From the NCBI GenBank assembly GCA_964195485.1, contig CAXMPG010000082.1, positions 1 to 64,000 of the forward strand: DNA of 64,000 nt, read 5' to 3'. The notes below the pieces were generated by a model that saw only the letters and a list, made by a program, of their open reading frames with translations, ran no database searches and was not told the DNA's origin. A program made the position numbers and the translations under genes. Positions 42,930-51,692 of this stretch are shown here, piece by piece. Positions within the stretch are counted from its first letter, which is position 1, and each line of letters begins with the position of its first letter. The stretch comes from CAJXZP01 sp964195485 (GTDB lineage: Bacteria; Bacteroidota; Bacteroidia; Flavobacteriales_G; Salibacteraceae).

Positions 42930-44972
42930 CTATTCTGTAATCCCTTCTAAGTCAAATATAAAAGCATACTCTAAAGCGGTTTCTTTCAATCCTTCAAAAC
43001 GTCCAGATGCCCCTCCGTGTCCGGCTTCCATATTGATTTTAAGAAGTAATTTATTATCGTCTGTTTTCAAATCACGTAGTTTAGCGACCCATTTTGCCGG
43101 TTCCCAATACTGTACTTGAGAATCATGTAAGCCACCAGTAACTAACATATTTGGATAGTTTTTAGTTTCAATATTATCATACGGAGAATACGATAAAATG
43201 TAATCATACGCGGCCTTTTCTTTTGGGTTACCCCATTCGTCAAATTCACCGGTAGTTAACGGAATGCTTTCATCTAACATAGTGGTAACTACATCAACAA
43301 AAGGAACTGCTGCTACCACACCATTCCATAACTCAGGACGGTAATTAATGATAGCACCCATTAATAAACCACCTGCACTTCCGCCCATAGCGTAAAGATG
43401 TTCTGGGGTAGTATATTTTTCTTCAATCAGAAATTCGGCACAGTCAATAAAATCGTAAAAAGTATTCTTTTTATTCCTCATTTTACCGTCATCATACCAC
43501 GCACGACCTAGCGTTTGACTACCTCTAATATGGGCAATTGCAAAAACAAATCCTCTATCCAATAATGTTAAACGGGTAGAGCTAAACCCAGGGTCAATCG
43601 AATGTCCGTAAGAACCGTAAGCGTATAATAATAATGGGTTTCCTTCCGGCCGTTTCATATCCTTTTTGTACACCAAAGAAATAGGCACTTTCTTGCCATC
43701 GCGAGCGGCAGCCATAAATCGTTTAGACTCGTATTTACTCAAATCATAGCCGCCAATAACCTCTTGCTGCTTTAACAACTCTTGCTCTCGGCTGTCCATA
43801 TTGTAATCATACAAGCTCGAAGGAGTCGTCATTGAGGTGTATCCGTAACGTAAAACCTTAGTGTCGTAATCTCTGTTCACAGAACTGTAAACCATGTAAG
43901 CAGGGTCGTTAAACTTGATGTAATGTTCTTCGCTACCATCCCAAGGAATAATGCGCAAATTGGTCAGTCCATCTTGTCTTTCACCTAACACTAAATAATC
44001 CGTGAAAATCTCTAAATCTTCTAAAAGAACATCCTCTCTATGTGCAATAACTTCGGTCCAATTCTCTTTTTCCGTTTTGCCGATTGGCGTTTTCATTAAT
44101 TTGTAATTCTTCGCGTTCCAGTTCGTAGATACGTACCAGTAATCTCCAAAATGAGCTACGCCATATTCGTGATCATCTTCTCTTTTTTGAAACATGGTAA
44201 ATGCTTCGGTGGGCGTTTCAGAATTTACATACTGGAATTCTGTGGAAATAGAACTTCCAGAACCAATAATGATGAATTTTTTAGATTTCGTACGGTAAAC
44301 AAAAGTGTTAAACGTAACATCCTCTTCATGGTAAACTAAAACATCCTCTTTTTGCGAAGTGCCTAAAACATGTCGGTAAATTTTATGCGAACGTAAGGTA
44401 TCATCTTTTTGAGAATAAAATACCGTTTTGTTATCGGCTGCCCAAGTGACTCCTCCAGTGGTGTTTTCTAAAAAGTCAGAAAGCATTTCACCCGTTTCTA
44501 AATTTTTAAAAGAGATGTGATAAATCCGTCTACTTACAATGTCTTCTCCAATAGCAACAATTTTGTTGTCATCGCTAATTGATAAACCGCCTAAAGCGTA
44601 AAAATCATGTCCTTTAGCACGATCATTTTGGTCAAGAATAACCAACTCTTCGGTGTCTAAATGGTCCTTTTTTCTGCAATTGATAGAATATTCGTTTCCT
44701 TTTTCAAATTTGGAGTAATAAAAATACCCGTTTGACTTATAAGGTACAGATTGGTCATCTTCCTTAATTCTATTCTTCATTTCATGAAACAAGTTCTCTT
44801 GAAACTCATCGGTATGTTTCATTACTTTTTTAGTGTAATCATTTTCCGAATTAAGATAATCAATCACTTCCTTATCTTCTCTATCGTTCATCCAATAATA
44901 GGGGTCAACTCTAGTGTGGTCGTGGATTGTAAGGTCTTTGTTTACTTTTTTAGCTATTGGAGAATTGGTCAT
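42930..44972 (-). CDS. ptrB: Oligopeptidase B (S9A prolyl-oligopeptidase family)
   Basis: A 680-residue serine peptidase that cleaves short peptides after basic residues. A seven-bladed beta-propeller (about 70-400) precedes the alpha/beta-hydrolase domain with the family block YGSYGHSIDPGFS, IAHIRGSQTLGRAWYDDGK, the nucleophile S532 in MGGSAGGLLMG, the aspartate in GLHDSQVQYWEPAKW and the histidine in EAGHGGASGR. Length and the typical N-terminal RVDPYYWMNDRED match PtrB. No signal peptide was seen, so it is cytoplasmic. It stands alone, divergent from the TonB receptor. Confidence 0.95.
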   Translation of the reverse strand: MTNSPIAKKVNKDLTIHDHTRVDPYYWMNDREDKEVIDYLNSENDYTKKVMKHTDEFQENLFHEMKNRIKEDDQSVPYKSNGYFYYSKFEKGNEYSINCRKKDHLDTEELVILDQNDRAKGHDFYALGGLSISDDNKIVAIGEDIVSRRIYHISFKNLETGEMLSDFLENTTGGVTWAADNKTVFYSQKDDTLRSHKIYRHVLGTSQKEDVLVYHEEDVTFNTFVYRTKSKKFIIIGSGSSISTEFQYVNSETPTEAFTMFQKREDDHEYGVAHFGDYWYVSTNWNAKNYKLMKTPIGKTEKENWTEVIAHREDVLLEDLEIFTDYLVLGERQDGLTNLRIIPWDGSEEHYIKFNDPAYMVYSSVNRDYDTKVLRYGYTSMTTPSSLYDYNMDSREQELLKQQEVIGGYDLSKYESKRFMAAARDGKKVPISLVYKKDMKRPEGNPLLLYAYGSYGHSIDPGFSSTRLTLLDRGFVFAIAHIRGSQTLGRAWYDDGKMRNKKNTFYDFIDCAEFLIEEKYTTPEHLYAMGGSAGGLLMGAIINYRPELWNGVVAAVPFVDVVTTMLDESIPLTTGEFDEWGNPKEKAAYDYILSYSPYDNIETKNYPNMLVTGGLHDSQVQYWEPAKWVAKLRDLKTDDNKLLLKINMEAGHGGASGRFEGLKETALEYAFIFDLEGITE

Positions 44973-45227
44973 TTATGATAGAACGTTTTCGGTGTTTTTA
45001 ATATAAGATGTAGTAAGAATGGCGAATGAAACACATAGTATTTAAGCCTCATTCTACTTTTTAATTCGGACAAATTACGGTCTTTTAATATTGGGATAAA
45101 AGTGAACCTTTGTTAATTAACACACTAATTACCCCGCAAGTACTTATAAATCCTAGTAAAAGCTTCAGGTGTTTTTAAAAAAAAAGCTATTTTGCGAATC
45201 AATAAATACCAAATCAAGGGCTTATTA

Positions 45228-48020
45228 ATGATTAAAGGATACTCTTATTTAAAAATTTTGTTACTTATTTTTCTTCCAGTATTGGGGTTAATAGGAACGA
45301 ATTCAGCGCAAGCTCAAGACCAAACCAACACCATTACTGGTAAGATAGTGGATAATGAGTCGGGTGAAACAGTTATTGGCGCATCCGTAATTATTAAAGG
45401 AACTACTATTGGAATAACCACAGATATTGACGGAAACTTCACGTTAACCACAACTAACCCCTATCCAATTGTATTGGTGATTAATTCAATGGGTTACAAC
45501 AAGCAAGAAATTACGGTAAAGGGTGCTGGTGAAAAGATTAAGGTTAAAATGAAAACCAGTGACGTGATTTTAGAGGCCGTAGAAATTGTAGATTCTAGAA
45601 TTACTGACAAACAAAAAGAATCTCCTCTTACCGTTGAAAGTATGGATATTACAGGCATTAAAGAAGCGCCATCGGGTGATTTTTATGAAAGTTTAGGTAA
45701 TATGAAAGGGGTAGATATGACCTCTGCTTCTATTGGAATAAAGGTGATTAACACCAGAGGGTTTAATAGTACATCTCCAGTACGTTCTCTTCAAGTAATT
45801 GATGGTGTTGATAACCAGTCTCCCGGATTAAATTTTTCTTTAGGAAACTTTTTAGGCGCCTCTGAATTAGATTTAAAACGGGTAAATATTATTGCGGGTG
45901 CAAGTTCTGCATATTATGGACCTGGTGCATTTAATGGTGTAGTTGCCATGGAAACAAAAGACCCTTTTTACTTTCCGGGGTTAAGCGCATCTGTTAAAGT
46001 CGGTGAGCGAAACATGAATGAATATGCCGTTAGATGGGCACAAGTAGTAAAAACAAAAGACGGAAAGCCTGGAAGATTTGCGTATAAAATCAATGCGTAT
46101 TACATGAAGGCTAATGATTGGGAAGCAGAGAATTACGATGCCGTTGATGGTTCGGATTGGTCAGCAGAAAACCCTGGAGGTTACGATGCCGTAAATGTAT
46201 ATGGCGATGAAGAGTTAGATGCACAATACACGTCTTCTTTTGGTAAATTAGGAAACCCAGGATTAGGAGCAATGGCTAGAACGGGTTATAAAGAAATTGA
46301 TATTGCAGATTATAACACCAACAACTTAAAATTTAACACCGGACTTTTTTACAAAATAACAGATTCTGTAGTCGTTAATTATTCGTTTGCTTACTCTACG
46401 GGGACCACGGTTTACCAAGGAGATAATAGGTATAGCTTAAAAAACATCCAGTTTATGCAGAATAAACTAGAGGTTAAAAAAGAAGGTAAATGGTTTATCA
46501 GAGCGTATGCTACGAATGAAGATGCAGGTGATTCTTATGACATTGTAACTGCCGCTTTAAGAATGCAGGAAGAATCAGTTGACGATACCGAATGGTTTAA
46601 GCAATACAAAACACTTTGGGGTACGACTTACAAAAGAGATATTGAAAGTGACCCGAATTACCCAGCGTATGATTTTTCATCAACTATTGATGAATGGGCA
46701 GCCAATGATTACGATCCTTGGTTCATTAACAATTTAGATTCATTATCAAGCTGGCACCAGGTGACTAGAGATGATATTGATTCGGATCCTAGAAAAGGAA
46801 ACGCACGAATTGAACCTGGAACTGCAGCCTATGATTCACTTTTGAGTGATGTGACTACGAGAACCTTTACAGAAAACGGAGCTCGATTCTTTGATAAATC
46901 TGCCTTATACCACGTTCAAGGAGAATATAAATTCACGCCTAAATTTTCTGACGTAATAGTGGGTGGTAATGTGAGAATGTATAGACCAAACTCTCAAGGA
47001 ACCATTTTTAGTGATTCAACGGAGAGTATTACCAATAATGAATTTGGCGTATTTGTTGGGTTAGAAAAAAGAGTCGCATCTAAGAAATTGAAATTAAATG
47101 CTACGATAAGAATGGATAAGAATCAAAATTTCGATTTCTTATTCTCTCCAGCCATTTCAATGGTATATACCATTAACAAAAATCACACTTTAAGAGCTAC
47201 GTTCTCTTCGGCAATAAGAAATCCAACTTTGGCTGATCAATATTTATATTACAATGTGGGTAGAGCTATTTTGTTAGGAAACCTGAATGGGTATGATTCA
47301 TTAATTACTATTCCATCTATTAGAGATTATGCAAGTTCTTTAAGTACCAGCGACTTGGTGTATTTCAATACGGACCCTATCCGTCCAGAGAAAGTAAAAA
47401 CGATTGAGTTTGGTTATCGAGGTACAATATTCGATAAAGTATATCTGGATATGTCAGCATACAACAGTTGGTATGACGATTTTATTGGGTATGTAATTGG
47501 TATCGATGCAGAGTTTGATGTATTCAACTTTATCAGCGATGCGCAAGTATATAGATTAGCTGCAAATGCTGCCGGTCAGGTAACTACTCAGGGTGTTTCT
47601 TTAGGTGCAAATTATTTTTTCGCAAAGAATTTTGCCTTTAATGGAAACTACTCATGGAACAAATTACAATCGGGTGAAGACGATCCAATTATTCCAGCTT
47701 ACAACACGCCAGAACATAAATATAACTTAGGTTTTACTGGACGTGATTTAGCTTTTAAGAATTTTAAATCTGTTAAATTTGGATTTGGAGTTAACTATAA
47801 ATGGATTCAAGGTTTTATATTTGAAGGATCGCCACAATTTACGGGGTTCTTACCTACGTATGATTTAGTTGATGCTCAGGTAAATGCGAAGATTAAAAAA
47901 TGGCATACCACGATCAAATTAGGGGCTTCAAACCTTTTAAACAATAAAGTGTATCAAGTGTATGGCGGTCCAAGAGTTGGGCGTTTAGCGTACATCTCAG
48001 CACAATTTGAAATTAAATAA
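45228..48020 (+). CDS. TonB-dependent outer-membrane receptor with carboxypeptidase-regulatory-like domain
   Basis: A 930-residue receptor. From the chosen ATG the N terminus is MIKGYSYLKILLLIFLPVLG, a good signal peptide ending about residue 30; the longer frame from TTG 45192 adds twelve residues that do not fit. A CarboxypepD_reg-like domain (about 35-115, GKIVDNESGETVIGASVII, GYNKQEI) precedes the plug (about 130-240, INTRGFNSTSPVRSLQVIDG, GPGAFNGVVAMETKDP) and a barrel ending AYISAQFEIK. The gene is 38 bases before a T9SS-secreted hydrolase, which may release or bind the ligand it imports. Confidence 0.92.
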   Translation: MIKGYSYLKILLLIFLPVLGLIGTNSAQAQDQTNTITGKIVDNESGETVIGASVIIKGTTIGITTDIDGNFTLTTTNPYPIVLVINSMGYNKQEITVKGAGEKIKVKMKTSDVILEAVEIVDSRITDKQKESPLTVESMDITGIKEAPSGDFYESLGNMKGVDMTSASIGIKVINTRGFNSTSPVRSLQVIDGVDNQSPGLNFSLGNFLGASELDLKRVNIIAGASSAYYGPGAFNGVVAMETKDPFYFPGLSASVKVGERNMNEYAVRWAQVVKTKDGKPGRFAYKINAYYMKANDWEAENYDAVDGSDWSAENPGGYDAVNVYGDEELDAQYTSSFGKLGNPGLGAMARTGYKEIDIADYNTNNLKFNTGLFYKITDSVVVNYSFAYSTGTTVYQGDNRYSLKNIQFMQNKLEVKKEGKWFIRAYATNEDAGDSYDIVTAALRMQEESVDDTEWFKQYKTLWGTTYKRDIESDPNYPAYDFSSTIDEWAANDYDPWFINNLDSLSSWHQVTRDDIDSDPRKGNARIEPGTAAYDSLLSDVTTRTFTENGARFFDKSALYHVQGEYKFTPKFSDVIVGGNVRMYRPNSQGTIFSDSTESITNNEFGVFVGLEKRVASKKLKLNATIRMDKNQNFDFLFSPAISMVYTINKNHTLRATFSSAIRNPTLADQYLYYNVGRAILLGNLNGYDSLITIPSIRDYASSLSTSDLVYFNTDPIRPEKVKTIEFGYRGTIFDKVYLDMSAYNSWYDDFIGYVIGIDAEFDVFNFISDAQVYRLAANAAGQVTTQGVSLGANYFFAKNFAFNGNYSWNKLQSGEDDPIIPAYNTPEHKYNLGFTGRDLAFKNFKSVKFGFGVNYKWIQGFIFEGSPQFTGFLPTYDLVDAQVNAKIKKWHTTIKLGASNLLNNKVYQVYGGPRVGRLAYISAQFEIK

Positions 48021-48058
48021 TAATAACCAAAATCAAATAATAACTAAATAAGAAGAAT

Positions 48059-49792
48059 ATGAAAAGACTATTACTTTTAGGAGGAATTACGATGGGCTTA
48101 GTAGGAGCTTCCATTCAAACTAACGCACAAATGCGTTATATGGATGAGATTTTTACTGACGCTGAAATTGTAGTGGCAACGGATGTTACCTATGGTACCA
48201 ACGTTGACTATATGAAAAACACCCAACTATTAAGCCCGGCATACTTAGGCGCTAATCAAGCTGGGATTATTGCGGAAATGACCACTTTAAAAACGGCTTA
48301 CCAAACAGGTGGTACTATTCCAACATCTCATTACATGCCATTTTCGTTAGATTCTAGCACAATGGTAAAAGTAAGTGACCTGAAAATGGATGTTTACTAT
48401 CCAGATATGTCGGTAGATACAATGTCGGCTAGACCGGTAATTATCTATGCACATACAGGAAACTTTCTTCCTACTGGTGTGAATGGCGGACCTGCTGGGT
48501 CTAAAGCTGATTCAGTAGCGGTAGAGTTATGTAAGCAATGGGCAAAAAGAGGGTACGTAGCAATTGCTGCAAATTACCGTCACGGATGGAATCCAGTTGC
48601 TACAGGTGCAACAGGTGAAATTATTCGTAGAGCTACTTTATTGAACGCGGTTTATCGTGCTATTCATGATATGAAGCAAGTGGTAAGAGTAACACGTGCA
48701 GACGCAAATAGTGCAAACCCATATAATGTTGATCCAAACAGTATTGCATTATACGGTCAAGGTTCTGGTGGTTATGTTGCTGTAGCATATAACACATTAG
48801 ACAAAACTGCTGAAATGGCTTTACCTAAATTTTCGAATCCTGCTACCGGTGCTTCTTTCATTAATGAAGCTATTGTTGGTAACATTGCAGGTGATGATGG
48901 TTTATTAAACATGTATTTTAATAACGGTGAAACTACAGAGATTCAAGCGTGTATTAATGCAGGTGGTGCTTTAGCTGATATTAGCTGGTTAGAAGGTAAT
49001 ATTGAAGCTCCAATGATTTCAATTCATGCACTTAGAGATGCATTTGCTCCTTTTGATACCGGAACTGTAATTGTACCAACTACAGGTGAAAACGTTGTAG
49101 ATGTAAATGGTCCAAACATGTTTATCACGAAAGCGGTAGCTTTAGGATTAAACGATTCTTTTAAGAATACAACACTTTCAGATCCGTATACTACTGCTGC
49201 ACGTTCAAGATATGGTCAGTCATTTACGAATATTCCAACCATTAATATCAATGACCCAGTTGTTGTTGATGCTACTGCAGAAGGTTTATTTGCAATTGAT
49301 TTTGATTATGGAAATGGTGCTCCTTGGGAATGGTGGTCTTTAACTGATCTTCAAAATTTACAAGGGTATTATGCCACTTTAGGAATTACTATTGATGCTG
49401 CAACAATTCATTCTAATGCATTGTTGACTAATTCAACTATGTCGAAAGCGCAAGCGTTAACTTTTGTTGATACTATTCAAGGGTATATTCACCCACGTAT
49501 TATGAAAGCTATGCAAATTGGTGATTACAATGCGGTAAGTGTTAACGATATCGAAGTAAACAATGTATTTAGCATTTCTCCAAATCCAGCTAACACAGTA
49601 GTAACTGTAGCTAGTAAATTAGGAAATGTTCAAGGCATTACTATTTATGACATGACTGGTAAAGTAGTTTACACAGAGGTTTCAAACGTAACTACAGTTT
49701 CTGTTAATGTGAGTAATCTTCCTAAAGGGATTTACGTGATAAACGTAAGAACTGAAAAAGGTGAAAATGTGGAAAAACTGATCATAGAATAA
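48059..49792 (+). CDS. Secreted alpha/beta-hydrolase (esterase/lipase-like) with T9SS tail
   Basis: A 577-residue exported enzyme. It has a signal peptide (1-23), an alpha/beta-hydrolase core with an oxyanion-hole region IIYAHTGNFLPTG (about 135-150) and a nucleophile elbow GQGSGGYVAVAY near residue 240, in place of the usual GxSxG. The T9SS sorting domain covers the last 80 residues (FSISPNPANTVVTVAS and following). Conserved helical segments between the strands fit a carboxylesterase or lipase, but the substrate is unknown. It forms a likely pair with the preceding TonB receptor. A strong terminator follows. Confidence 0.85.
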   Translation: MKRLLLLGGITMGLVGASIQTNAQMRYMDEIFTDAEIVVATDVTYGTNVDYMKNTQLLSPAYLGANQAGIIAEMTTLKTAYQTGGTIPTSHYMPFSLDSSTMVKVSDLKMDVYYPDMSVDTMSARPVIIYAHTGNFLPTGVNGGPAGSKADSVAVELCKQWAKRGYVAIAANYRHGWNPVATGATGEIIRRATLLNAVYRAIHDMKQVVRVTRADANSANPYNVDPNSIALYGQGSGGYVAVAYNTLDKTAEMALPKFSNPATGASFINEAIVGNIAGDDGLLNMYFNNGETTEIQACINAGGALADISWLEGNIEAPMISIHALRDAFAPFDTGTVIVPTTGENVVDVNGPNMFITKAVALGLNDSFKNTTLSDPYTTAARSRYGQSFTNIPTININDPVVVDATAEGLFAIDFDYGNGAPWEWWSLTDLQNLQGYYATLGITIDAATIHSNALLTNSTMSKAQALTFVDTIQGYIHPRIMKAMQIGDYNAVSVNDIEVNNVFSISPNPANTVVTVASKLGNVQGITIYDMTGKVVYTEVSNVTTVSVNVSNLPKGIYVINVRTEKGENVEKLIIE

Positions 49793-49812
49793 GTACTTTC
49801 TATAAAAATTTT

Positions 49813-49850
49813 AAACGGCTACCTCCTTTTGGAGGTAGCCGTTTTTTTTT
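49813..49850. terminator. Bidirectional terminator after the hydrolase gene
   Basis: Perfect 14-bp stem: 49813-49826 (AAACGGCTACCTCC) and 49831-49844, loop TTTT, then a run of nine T. The minus-strand NrtS-like gene ends immediately beyond it, so it probably serves both sides. Confidence 0.92.
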
Positions 49851-49857
49851 GGAAATT

Positions 49858-50082
49858 TTATACGCCAGCTAAACTATTCGTTCTAGCAATAGCGTATCCG
49901 GAAACTAAAAAGGGAACGGTATAGGTAAGTAAAACTCTACTCCAATTGATTAAATCAAATTCAAATGCAAAAAGTAAATCTCCTTGGTTAATAAGGTTCA
50001 AAATCGACCCAACAAGAAGACTTATTTTTACGGCTCTAATAAGTACCGTTCGTGTACAGAATTGTTGAAACGTGATTTTCAT
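49858..50082 (-). CDS. nrtS: NrtS-like small membrane protein (nitrate/nitrite transporter family)
   Basis: A 74-residue membrane protein with two predicted helices: about 14-36 (VLIRAVKISLLVGSILNLINQGD) and 48-66. The block SLLVGSILNLINQGDLLF and the second helix with VLLTYTVPFLVSGYA closely fit the NrtS family, small proteins described as nitrate transporters in cyanobacteria, from memory of that family. No nitrate or nitrite reductase gene is near. The family call is good; transport of nitrate by this protein is inference. Confidence 0.72.
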   Translation of the reverse strand: MKITFQQFCTRTVLIRAVKISLLVGSILNLINQGDLLFAFEFDLINWSRVLLTYTVPFLVSGYAIARTNSLAGV

Positions 50083-50180
50083 ATTTCAAAAGCAAATTTA
50101 ACTGGAAGTTGCTATTTCGAAATATTCAATAATGCTTTCAAATGTAATTGATACGACAAAACCTGAAAAATAGATGGTTG

Positions 50181-50188
50181 TATCTTTG
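50181..50188 (+). promoter_or_regulatory. Candidate -7 box of the DUF427 gene
   Basis: TATCTTTG matches TAnnTTTG, 16 bases before the ATG at 50205. No -33 element at the right distance was found. Confidence 0.35.
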
Positions 50189-50204
50189 ATTAAAAATAGA
50201 AAAT

Positions 50205-50567
50205 ATGGGAGATGCAGAAAAAAGACATTACGCTGTTTATGATGCGTATCAAAGAAAATTAACGCTAACTATAGAAGATAAAGTTATTGCTCAAACCATT
50301 AATGCCATCATTGTAAAGGAAGTTGGAACCGGTGTTTATGATCCCGTTTTTTATATTCCGAAAGAGGATGTGATTATCAATCTAACTCCAGAAGATAGAA
50401 CAAGTACTTGCCCAATTAAAGGCGAAGCTTCTTACTGGATGCCTGCAACACCAACAGATAATTATTTTGCTTGGAGTTATGAAACCCCAAACCCAAGAGC
50501 CAAAAAAATCAAAGGATATATTGCTTTTAATATGGCGTATATTACACTGATATCAGAACCCGTTTAA
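50205..50567 (+). CDS. DUF427-domain protein
   Basis: A 120-residue cytoplasmic protein consisting of one DUF427 domain. The diagnostic block is TSTCPIKGEASYW (about 67-79), preceded by VFYIPKEDVIINLTPED. The fold is a small beta-roll and no catalytic role has been established for the family. It is followed after 59 bases by a pirin-like gene on the same strand, so the two may be co-transcribed. Confidence 0.88.
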   Translation: MGDAEKRHYAVYDAYQRKLTLTIEDKVIAQTINAIIVKEVGTGVYDPVFYIPKEDVIINLTPEDRTSTCPIKGEASYWMPATPTDNYFAWSYETPNPRAKKIKGYIAFNMAYITLISEPV

Positions 50568-50626
50568 AGCGTGTTAGTGAATAGACGTCTCGGGTATTAT
50601 CCTTATTTTTAACAAAATTCCAGTAG

Positions 50627-51643
50627 ATGAAAAGTATCATACGTATTCAAAAGTTAGGTTTCCCATGGCAAACACAAGATCCATTTTTGTTTTGTGCCCA
50701 TCATAGAGATTTGTACCCTGCTGGAAATGGAGACTTAGGCCCGGAAGCTAAATCACTTCAAGGAAGAAGAATTGGAGAGGACTTTACGTTAAAAGAGGGT
50801 TGGAGAATGTATCACGGACAAACAATCCCTGGATTCCCTTATCATCCGCACAGAGGGTTTGAAACGATAACCATAGCCACAGAAGGTACTATTGACCATT
50901 TTGACTCCTTAGGGGCAAGCGGAAGGTTTAGTAACGGAGATGTGCAATGGATGACTGCGGGTAAAGGAGTACAACACTCAGAAATGTTTCCTTTGATTCA
51001 TCCGGATAAAGAAAACCCGTTAGAAATTTTTCAAGTGTGGTTAAACTTGCCTAAGAAGGATAAAATGGTGGAGCCACATTACGCGATGTTGTGGGCAGAA
51101 GATGTTCAGGTGGCTACGGTTAAGGATGTAAATGGTCTATCCACAACAATTACCGTAATTGCAGGAGATTACTTAGATACAAAAGCACCAAGACCTACGC
51201 CAAATTCATGGGCGAATAACCCAAGTAATGGCGTGCGCGTTTGGACCATCAAAATGGAACCAGAAGGAGAGTGGGCTCTTCCCAAAGCCCAAAAAAATGT
51301 AAATAGGACTTTGTTTTTTTACTCGGGTGATGAGGTCGTAATTGATGGCGAGAAAATAGGCGTTGACCACGCGATTTCGTTGGCGCCAGAAGAGGATATT
51401 ACACTAAAATCCGGACAAAAAGAGGCTTGTTTTTTATTGCTTCAAGGAAAGCCAATTAATGAGCCTGTTGCGCAACACGGTCCATTTGTAATGAATACCT
51501 CACAAGAAATTCAACAAGCTTTTGCAGATTATCAGCAAACCCAATTTGGTGGTTGGCCTTGGGATAGACCTGATCCTACCCATGGCTCAGAAAACAAGAG
51601 GTTTGCCATTTATGCGGATGGCACGGAAGAGAGAAAAATTTGA
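50627..51643 (+). CDS. Pirin-family bicupin protein
   Basis: A 338-residue protein with the two cupin domains of pirins. The metal-binding sequences are PYHPHRGFETI (about 61-71) and GKGVQHSEMF (about 106-115), giving three histidines and a glutamate as in human pirin and E. coli YhhW, where iron is bound and quercetinase activity was reported. The C-terminal cupin lacks ligands. It is cytoplasmic. Its substrate in this organism is unknown. It is longer than average pirins (about 290) because of the extra C-terminal segment (FGGWPWDRPDPTHG). Confidence 0.9.
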   Translation: MKSIIRIQKLGFPWQTQDPFLFCAHHRDLYPAGNGDLGPEAKSLQGRRIGEDFTLKEGWRMYHGQTIPGFPYHPHRGFETITIATEGTIDHFDSLGASGRFSNGDVQWMTAGKGVQHSEMFPLIHPDKENPLEIFQVWLNLPKKDKMVEPHYAMLWAEDVQVATVKDVNGLSTTITVIAGDYLDTKAPRPTPNSWANNPSNGVRVWTIKMEPEGEWALPKAQKNVNRTLFFYSGDEVVIDGEKIGVDHAISLAPEEDITLKSGQKEACFLLLQGKPINEPVAQHGPFVMNTSQEIQQAFADYQQTQFGGWPWDRPDPTHGSENKRFAIYADGTEERKI

Positions 51644-51692
51644 TGCTTTTAGATCTTAGGTTCTAGGCAAATAAGTATCTTGTGACTTGATT

